DNA of 26,661 nt from Polysphondylium violaceum (taxonomy: Eukaryota; Evosea; Eumycetozoa; Dictyosteliales; Dictyosteliaceae): assembly GCA_000277445.1 (NCBI GenBank), contig AJWJ01000318.1:1-26661 (forward strand), given 5' to 3'. A model generated the notes under the pieces. The model had not been told where the DNA came from, ran no database searches, and was given only the letters and a program-made list of their open reading frames with translations. The position numbers and the translations under genes are program-made. Numbering within the stretch: the stretch's first letter is position 1; the number at the start of each line of letters is the position of its first letter. Below, one piece after another: positions 19,544 to 26,661 of the stretch.

Positions 19544-22500
19544 ATGGATAATGAAGATGAAGAGATTGATATCTTGGGTGGAGAATCATCATCTGATTCA
19601 GAATGCAACAACTATAATAAACAGCGAAGACCATTGATTAGAAAATCACCACCTAAATCGTTTACTGCAGTCACTCAACAGTCGAAAAAGATTAGATCAA
19701 ATTTATTTTCAGATCATGAAAGTTCTAGTTGTGATGACGATAGTAGTAGTGACGAGAGTGATAGTGACGATAGTGATAGTGGAAATAAAAATAAAACAAT
19801 CTCTCATAATATTGCTGCAAATAATAATGCTAAAAAGATTGTTGTCAATAGAGTATCCACAGGTAACAAAACTATACCAATGTCTAAATCATCATCATCG
19901 TCATCATCAGTATCAACAAATGTAAAACCATCATCATCATCATCAACAGTAAAGACAACTCCAGCACCACCAGCTCCAAGAACATCAAATTATAAACCAG
20001 CTATTCAACCATCCACAACAACTTTAACAAAAGAGAAGAAATCAGTTTCAACTTCAACCACAATTTCACATCTTCCTCCAATGCCAAAAGTATCATCATC
20101 ATCATCATCATCACCATCATCATCATCAACAACAACTTCACACAGTGTCAATACACCAAAGACAATTCCTTCAACCATTTCACCTAAGCCAACAGATATC
20201 GCTATACCTAAAGTTTCATCATCATCAATAAAGAAAGATACTTTAGCTCCAACTAGTAAACCAGCAACAACTACAACAACAACAACCTCTTCAATTCCAA
20301 AATTATCAACCACAAGCTCAGCCTCTACAACTCAAACCAAAGATTCACATTCATTATCTCATAACAGTAAACCATCGACAACAAAAGAAACTATCATTAG
20401 CAAAGACGATTTAAAAAGAGATGGTCATAAAAATACTACTAACAACAACAACAGTAATACTAATAGTAGTAAAGAAAAGAATAAAAAAAAAGTAGATATT
20501 AGTAGTGATAGTAGTGATAGCAGTAGTAGCAGTGATTCCGATAGTGGTAGTGATTCAGATAGTGGTAGCGATAATGAATCATCGTCATCGAAAAAGACAA
20601 CACAAAAGAAAGAAAAAGGAAAGTATAATAAAAAGAATCCCAGAACACCATGGTCCAAAGAAGAGGAGCGATTGTTTATTGAAGCGGTTAAATTGTATGA
20701 TAAAGATTACAGAAAGATTCAAGAACATGTAAAGAGTAAGAGTATCACACAAATCAGATCTCATGCTCAAAAGTTTTTGTTGAAGCTAAAGAAACTAAAC
20801 ATCACTGATCCTTCGCAATTAGACTCTGATCTTGTGTTGCAAAACAACATTATACAATCTGCCTCGTCATCGATTCATTTGCCCTCACACAACACCCAAT
20901 GGAATGCTGACGAACATGAATTGTTTTTAGAGGGTCTCAAAAAGTTTGGTAAAGGTAAATGGACTTCCATCTCTACCTTTATTAAAACTAGAAACCCACG
21001 TCAAGTAAAGAATCATGCAAGAATATTCTTTAACAAGTTGTCTGAATCTGGTGAACCATTTGATGATTTTGGTTTAACAGGAGATGATAATACAAAGGAA
21101 AAGGATAAAAAGAAGGATAAAAAAGATAAAGAGAAAGAAAAAGATAAAAAGAAAGATAAAGATAAAGAGAGAAAGAAGGATAAAGATAAAGAAGAGAAAA
21201 AGAAAGATAAAGAAAAAGAAAAAGAAAAGGATAAAGATAAAGATAAAAAGAAAGATAAAGAAAAAGAAAAAGAAAAGGATAAAGATAAAGAAGAGAAAAA
21301 GAAAGATAAAGAAAAAGAAAAAGAAAAAGGATAAAGAAAAGGATAAAAAGAAACCATCATCATCATCATCATCCTCATCAGTACCAACAATATCATCATC
21401 TAAATCATCAAATGTAATTAAAGAAAATGTAAATAAGAAAAATAATAGTGATTACACAAGTAGTGAAGATGAAAAGAGTAAAAGAAAAGATAACAACAGC
21501 AGCAGTATTAATAATACTAGTAGTAATAATAGTAATAGTAAACCACCATATCCATCAACAGGAGGTAAATCAATTAGTAGTTTGAAATTAAATTTAAAAG
21601 ATGGATTTCATTTTAATACAGACGATGACAAGAGTGATAGCGACTATAGTGATCATGATAAAGCAGCAACAGTATTTAGAGAAAGAGTACTAAAGGTCGA
21701 TCAAATTACCAAAGAGGAGAGTAAAGTTTCACAACTATTTAAAAATGATTCATTATATCTAAAAGTTAGAAACAATATCATCAACTGTTGGAGTCAAACG
21801 AAACCACATTTATTATTGAAATCAACTACTGTAAATTTACTCTCTAAAGATATAAATAATGTAAATTTAATTGAAAAGGTTTATAATGTACTCGAATCAC
21901 TTGGTGCAATTAATTTTAATGCCAATGGAAAGAAGGTTCATCATAGTCAAAAATATAATAATAATAATAATAATCATTCTACTTCAACAACAACAACAAC
22001 AACAAATATACCCTTATTAACTTCTGCGATTAATAGTAGGAGCGATATAATTAATAATAGTAGTAATAGTAATAATGATAAACATATTCAACAAGATAAA
22101 CAACAAGATAAACAGCAAGATAAACAATTGCAGGGTAAAAAAGTATTTTATGAAGGTAATTGGATAGATCAATCAGAGTTGAATAATAATAATAATAATA
22201 GACCTTATATTTCTACAAAAACATTGAGAAAACCAAATCATCATAATCATAATCACCACAATAATGATGAAAATAGTAGTAAAAAGAAAAAGGATAATAG
22301 TGATGATGAAGAAGAGGATATATTATTTTATGATCCATTTACATTGATTTCGTGTAATAGTTATTCAAGTATCAAAGAACAACCCTTTACTTTGGACATT
22401 AGTAGCAATTCTATGATGATTATGGATATTCATTCACACATTGCTTCGACAGAGGTCATTGGTGTGTTGGGCGGTAAATACAATGCAGAGACTAAACATA

Positions 22501-23872
22501 TATCTGTGTATATCGCATTGCCATGCAATTCTGTGTCATCTGATATCCAGTGTGAAATGGATCCCAACTCGTTGATCGAGGCCAAGGAATTGGTGTTTAG
22601 CATAGGATTAGAGATTGTGGGTTGGTATCACTCTCATCCAACATTTGAACCCATACCCTCGTTGCGTGATATCGAGACACAGTATTCCTATCAAAAACTA
22701 TTCTCTCGTGAAAAGGTTGAACCCTTTGTTGGCATCATTATCAATCCCTATCATAATCAAGGTTTAATTTCAAAATTCAATTTCATTACCATTACCAAAG
22801 AGTATTCTCCCGACAATCAATATAGAATACCTTTTGTCTTGTCAACTACTTTTTCCTCCTCTTTGAATAATACCTATCTTTTAAAACAAATTGAAATGTT
22901 ATCAAATCAATATAGAAATTATAAATTGTATGTATAAAGATTATAATTATAAAATAATAATAATTAATACTAATCATATATTACTCGTCTCCTACTAGTA
23001 AAACAAATTTATTAAAAACTATAAAGCATAGTGATAATCCTATTAGTTTTTTAGATAAAATGATTATTTCAGTATCTTCAAATTTTGTATTGTTTGAAAA
23101 TGAAGATGAGGATGTAATGGTTGAAGATGAAGATTTAGATTTTAGTAATAATGGTATCAATAATAATAATAATAAGAAAAAGACTAATGAAAAATATATT
23201 CAAGAACAAAAGGAATTGGAATCTATTTTATTAAAAGTTAGAGATATATTTAAAGATTTTAGTAATACCACTATCAATAATAACAACAACAACAATAATA
23301 ATACTATTAAATCTAAAAGTCCTAGAAGTAGATCAAGAAGTAGATCAAGAAGTAGAAGTAGAAGTAGAAGTAGATCAATAAGTAAAAGCAGAAGTAGAAG
23401 TAGATCTATTATTGATCCAGGAGGTGTTAATCATAATAGTAATAGTAACAATAACAATAATAATATTTCAAAACAAAGGGATCCAGATAGCGATTATTTT
23501 TATAGTGGTAGCGAAGATGAAAGTATTAGTAGATCATCAGGTTCATATTATGACACAGAATCAAGTAGTAGTATGAGTGATATTGATGAAGATCAAGTGA
23601 TTAATGCCTTTACAGAAGATGAAAAGTTTCCACATTTACCCATTATACCTCACTACTCTTTATATAGTCCATTGGTTTCACCACCAAATATCGATATCAC
23701 CAATCCAAATTCGATCCCAATGACTAGTCAACCACCAAGTAGTAATGTATTCTTTTCACCTTCAATCCAATCTCCCATTTCACCTTTTCTTTCAAAAAGT
23801 ATATTACAACCACCGCCAAATATCATTGCCACTGATGACCAAATAGACTCTTGGTTAGAAGAAGAGTTATAA
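19544..23872 (+). CDS. mysm1: MYSM1-like histone H2A deubiquitinase (SANT-SANT-SWIRM-JAMM-RS)
   Basis: Predicted nuclear metalloprotease removing ubiquitin from histone H2A. Order: Ser/Asp-rich N-terminus; SANT/Myb 1 (about 366-420, PWSKEEERLFIEAVKLYD, then SHAQKF); SANT/Myb 2 (about 451-500, QWNADEHELFLEGLKKFG, then NHARIFF); Lys/Asp/Glu repeat (about 519-604); SWIRM (about 711-792); MPN/JAMM (about 948-1085). The JAMM residues are complete: Glu in STEVIGVLGG, then HSHPTFEPIPSLRD (HxH-x7-S-x2-D), so it should be active. A 71-bp intron (22928-22998, GTATGT) leads to a second exon, 22999-23872, with an Arg/Ser dipeptide tract (about 1235-1268) and a Ser/Pro-rich, acidic end. As read, the first frame stops at 21332-21334: one extra A in 21324-21328 compared with the two preceding repeat copies shifts the frame. 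Without it the spliced product is 1418 aa. Human MYSM1 has one SANT and no RS tail. Confidence 0.9.
21191..21340 (+). repeat. Imperfect tandem repeat coding Lys/Asp/Glu
   Basis: Three near-identical copies of about 50 bp (starting near 21196, 21246 and 21295) built from GATAAAG and GAAAAAG units, encoding a highly charged KDKEKEK linker between the SANT and SWIRM parts of the MYSM1-like protein. The third copy has five A where the first two have four, breaking the frame. Confidence 0.85.
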
Positions 23873-23956
23873 TAATAATAATAATAATAATAATAATTAA
23901 AAGTTTAAAATAAAACACATCATTATTTATTCGGTATATATATGAATGATTATATA

Positions 23957-24715
23957 TTAAAAATGTTTATTCTTTGAATTTAATTCTATGGCTCTCATAG
24001 CATTTGTATATTCAAACTTTAATAGATTATCAATTGATGAGGTATCACGTAAATAAAAGTATTTGCCAATGGGATGATTGATAATCAATGGGAATAAATA
24101 GGGTCTAAAAAGTTTTTCAATGACATTGTACCATATGAAACCCAATATCAATCCAACCATGGATCCAAAAAATACTTGTTTCGAGGTGTGATAATATAAA
24201 TGCACTCTAGAATAGGCTACACTTGCTGCTAAAATATAGAGTCCAATCAAGGAGATCAATGGTAGTTTTTGTGATTTAAAATTAATCTTTTTTCTTAAAT
24301 AAAATAATGTCATCAATGTTGCAAAAAAGAACATGAATTGTGAATGACTTGAAGGCATACCATAGCTTTGTTTACCTCGAAGTTCCTCTAGAAAATATAA
24401 TTATTGTTAGTTTCTATAGTTTATCAATTATTAGCATACTATATTGAGATAATTACTCCACATTTGAGGTCTGTGTTCTTTAATTGATTTCTTTAATACA
24501 TAGTTTGTAGCTTCACTCATAAATAGACCCAAGAGAATAGATATAGTTCTAACATCTCTTCTAAACATAACCAATGTCAATACACCAATGGCAATACCTA
24601 TTGGGATAAGAGTAATGTAGGCATTTAAAAGGCCAAAGGGATCTTCGTGATGATAGTGAACTGTTGTAAGTTCGACAAATGTTAAAGCTGTGTATACTTG
24701 TTCATCCATTTTCAA
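23957..24715 (-). CDS. dolpp1: Dolichyldiphosphatase (DOLPP1, PAP2 superfamily)
   Basis: ER membrane enzyme that removes a phosphate from dolichyl diphosphate released after N-glycosylation, recycling the lipid carrier. Exons: 24440-24715 and 23957-24385, with a 54-bp phase-0 intron (GTATGC donor; acceptor TCTAGAG chosen because TCTAG alone loses the frame). The product is 234 aa, close to human DOLPP1 (238 aa). The PAP2 phosphatase motifs are present: K-x6-RP (Lys75 to Pro83, KKSIKEHRP), PSSHSQF (103-109) and SR-x5-H (SRVHLYYH, 151-158). About four membrane segments are visible (about 32-50, 55-72, 108-122 and 132-150), plus a likely fifth near 166-182. The residue after the last His is in HTSKQV; human DOLPP1 likewise has Gln there. 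It converges on the MYSM1-like gene, 84 bp apart. Confidence 0.95.
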
Positions 24716-24947
24716 ATCTTAATTGTACATATGCAAAAATCAACACTTTCACCACTCTTGATGTGATATTTTTTGTAAAATTTTTTTAAAAAAAAAAAAT
24801 AATCATTTGTCGGATCAAGCACAGAACGAATTTAGTCTATGGTTAAAATTACAAATTTGGTATATTTTATTTTATTATAAATAAAAAAACCATGTACTAT
24901 TACTATTATTTTTATTAAATGGTGTTGTTTCCAATTTCCAAAAACCC

Positions 24948-25197
24948 CTAAGAAAAGATAATATTTTTTTTACCTGGGAAATTCATTTGTTTATAGGCAT
25001 AATGGAAAATACTACCGAAGAGAGCAGTATTATTATTCATCGATATTTTTAAATCAATTTCACTCGAGTTTGATACTTTTACATTGAGTTTTGAATGATT
25101 GGGAACTAAATTGGAAAGGGTATCTAGAGAAAAAAAAGAAATTTTAGTATTGTATTTGTAAAAGAAAGAGACCATTTTACATACTTAAAATAGTCAT
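24948..25197 (-). CDS. Small 62-aa protein beginning MTIL
   Basis: Not firmly recognised. Two exons: 25185-25197 (13 bases coding MTIL plus one base) and 24948-25123, with a 61-bp intron (GTATGT donor, TCTCTAG acceptor). The product begins MTILNTLSNLVPNHSKLNVK, runs through a Ser/Asn/Ile-rich stretch and NTALFGSIFHYAYKQMNF, and stops at TAG 24948-24950. A start of MTI[LF], with a Ser/Asn/Leu-rich N-terminus and a small size, recalls the many HssA/UPF0512-like small dictyostelid proteins. However, the Gly/Cys-rich remainder typical of those is absent, so the link is weak. A further splice into downstream sequence would need a 26-bp intron and is rejected. It lies 230 bp upstream of DOLPP1 in the same direction, and its own upstream region has GT-rich boxes. 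Confidence 0.55.
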
Positions 25198-25470
25198 TCT
25201 TATTGTTTTTTATACTAAATATTAATTAATATATTTTAATTTGTGAATTGATGAAATAAAGATTAAAATATATCTCCATTATATAGTTTTTGAACTTGAA
25301 ATTACAACCAAAAATTAAATAAAAATTAAATAAAGATAATTAAAAAAAATTATTTAATTAAACCTAAACTTTGAACAGGTAATCTTTGAACCTATGTGTT
25401 AATATCATATATTTTTTAATACATGTGAGTAGTAAGTATTTTTCAAGATTGGTATAAAAAAAATATCCAC

Positions 25471-25534
25471 CACATCACACACATTGGGATTTTGATGATA
25501 GATTTTTTAATTGGTGATGTGAGTGTGTGATGTG
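25471..25534. repeat. 12-bp perfect inverted repeat
   Basis: CACATCACACAC at 25471-25482 is the exact reverse complement of GTGTGTGATGTG at 25523-25534, with a 40-bp loop. The right arm is part of a longer GT-rich stretch with three TGATGTG copies, so some of the match reflects simple composition. Confidence 0.7.
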
Positions 25535-25625
25535 AGCGTGGGTGTTGGTGATGTGGGTTAACATAATTTTAATTTACTGCTAAAAAGAGTAAAAAAAGTA
25601 ATTAGGTTTGTAACCACCCACCACC
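25511..25625. promoter_or_regulatory. GT-rich and CA-rich boxes upstream of the MTIL gene
   Basis: A 49-bp G/T-rich stretch at 25511-25559, including GCGTGGGTGTTGGTGATGTG, and CCACCCACCACC at 25614-25625 lie 310-430 bp upstream of the 25197 start. GT/CA-rich elements of this type are known binding sites of the dictyostelid developmental regulator GBF. Assignment here is inference. Confidence 0.4.
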
Positions 25626-26433
25626 TAATAGTATACTGAATTTGTACAGGTTTAAACATTGTATACATGACATATTGTGGTTTTGGTAATAGTTACATGC
25701 TCCCGTAATCAAGATTTTAAAAATAGAGTGTGGGTTTAATGAAATATTAATGGAAATTGGTTGGGGTGATGTTTAAAACAAAATAAATGATTTATATTTC
25801 CATGCATGCAGAAATCTTTACCAAATTTGATCTATATGACATGATTTAAATGTTATGATTTTCGTATCTACATGAATATATTTTTATGACTCTATAATGG
25901 GATATACCATCAGATATTATGGCAACTCTTTTTATCATTTTATGTTGTTAACCTCTTTTCTCCTGCTTCAGACCTGAACTATTATTTTTAAAATCTCAAG
26001 ATTTTACCAAATTTATTGAATTTTAAACTTTTTTTCAGTAATATTGTGTATTGTTCAAACTTAGATTTTTTCAGGTAATTTTAAACATTTAAATATATTC
26101 AATGTATCATTTTTTGAACAAGAACAATTTTGATTTATAATCTAACCATCTCAATATGATTTTATGCTGTATTTACACACTTTCTCTTATCTTGAACTTT
26201 TAATAAATTGCATTTACATTTAATACAACAATAAACAAATAATATATTACAAAACATGAAAATAATATTTAAATGCAATTCTTTAATTAAACTGAAAATT
26301 CTTTAAGCTATTAGAATAGGAGTTAGTAGAGTCGGAGCCTTAATAGTAATTCCTTTGATGTGTCGATTGAATGAGAACTCAATGAAAGTTAAATGATATC
26401 AATAATCATGTCTGGGATTGGATCGTATATTTT

Positions 26434-26661
26434 TTAATTTGAAAGGAAAGGTTTACGATAATCTTGTACTCCTATATATTCAACAGAGCTAGGTATTTGT
26501 CCTGAGAACTTTGCATTTGATAAGTATAATATTTTTATGTTTCTTGATAATTCATTGATATTATGAATATATAGACTTTCATCATTAATTGTTAATGAAT
26601 TAATTGATAAAGGTATACAATTGGCTAGGATTGATAGTGATGTAGATGAATCTCTTTTTGG
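26434..26661 (-). CDS. 3' end of a leucine-rich/FNIP-like repeat protein (partial)
   Basis: The open frame enters from the right edge and ends at TAA 26434-26436, giving the last 75 residues. Two repeat-like units are visible: CIPLSINSLTINDE, and NIKILYLSNAKFSGQIPSSV followed by EYIGV. Both share an I-P-x-S-[IV]-x-x-[LI] pattern, as in leucine-rich and dictyostelid FNIP-type repeats, which form solenoids for protein binding. The end, QDYRKPFLSN, is a plain cap. The start and upstream domains are outside the window, so the role is unknown. Dictyostelids have large families of such proteins. Confidence 0.6.
   Translation of the reverse strand, partial: PKRDSSTSLSILANCIPLSINSLTINDESLYIHNINELSRNIKILYLSNAKFSGQIPSSVEYIGVQDYRKPFLSN

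Larger units (their letters stand above)
25198..26433. other. Long non-coding spacer
   Basis: 1.2 kb with no convincing gene on either strand and stops in all frames. Notable contents are a 12-bp inverted repeat (25471-25482 with 25523-25534), a GT-rich box (25511-25559) and its CA-rich counterpart (25614-25625). The remainder is ordinary AT-rich DNA. No tRNA, transposon end or class I RNA signature was recognised. Confidence 0.5.

Noticed and set aside
21324-21334. Programmed ribosomal frameshift at the A-rich site
   Set aside because: The classic A AAA AAG slip is -1, whereas joining the halves needs +1, and the two preceding repeat copies have one A fewer, so a base insertion explains it better.
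21084-21350. Lys/Arg/Ile-rich start of the second MYSM1 frame
   Set aside because: This is the out-of-frame reading of the KDKEK repeat; the genuine frame there is the one continuing from the SANT domains.
24832-24973. Extra exon extending the MTIL gene to 92 aa
   Set aside because: The needed intron would be only 26 bp, far below the 54-111 bp seen elsewhere in the window, and the added sequence is low-complexity.
25198-26433. Transposon, tRNA or class I RNA in the long spacer
   Set aside because: No terminal repeats, coding remnants, cloverleaf or upstream DUSE-like element could be seen by eye.

Overview
The window is nuclear DNA of a dictyostelid social amoeba. Its base composition is strongly AT-rich. 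Intergenic DNA is short and full of poly-A/poly-T runs. Introns are short (54-111 bp), very AT-rich, and start mostly with GTATGT or GTAAGT. Proteins carry long Asn (AAT codon), Gln, Ser/Thr and Asp/Glu tracts. The protein set (FACT subunit SSRP1, Prp3, MYSM1-like deubiquitinase, DENN protein, DOLPP1, mL49) is eukaryotic and amoebozoan in style. I cannot name the species; intergenic DNA looks less extreme than I would expect for D. discoideum. No tRNA, rRNA, mobile element or CRISPR array was recognised.

Layout, left to right. 7-657 (-): unknown protein ending in 49 Asn. 866-2235 (+): DHHC palmitoyltransferase, three exons. 2307-2736 (-): 82-aa protein starting MGSACAG, a predicted lipid-anchored peptide. 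3010-3315 (-): 76-aa protein with a Trp/Tyr/Arg-rich tail. 3834-4220 (+): small Ser/Thr/Cys-rich gene with a suspected frame break. 4443-5040 (-): mitochondrial ribosomal protein mL49. 5321-6990 (-): amidophosphoribosyltransferase (first step of purine synthesis). 7627-8451 (-): beta carbonic anhydrase. 9078-10987 (-): FACT subunit SSRP1 of the HMG-less Pob3 type, five exons. 11355-14806 (+): DENN-domain protein, five exons. 14914-16623 (+): unknown Asn/Asp-rich protein with one membrane segment. 16752-17393 (+): gluconokinase. 17550-19118 (+): U4/U6 snRNP protein Prp3. 19544-23872 (+): large MYSM1-like histone H2A deubiquitinase (two SANT/Myb, SWIRM, JAMM, RS-rich tail), whose reading frame is broken once in a Lys/Asp/Glu repeat. 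23957-24715 (-): dolichyldiphosphatase. 24948-25197 (-): 62-aa protein starting MTIL. After 1.2 kb of non-coding DNA, 26434-26661 (-) is the 3' end of a leucine-rich/FNIP-like repeat gene that runs off the right edge.

The genes are mostly unrelated housekeeping functions (purine synthesis, CO2 hydration, mitochondrial translation, splicing, chromatin, dolichol recycling, membrane traffic), so there is no operon-like logic. Three gene pairs are divergent and share short promoters (658-865, 3316-3833, 10988-11354). The less described material is the three tiny spliced genes, the RS-tailed double-SANT deubiquitinase, the two reading-frame breaks, and G-rich or GC-rich islands in otherwise AT-rich promoters.
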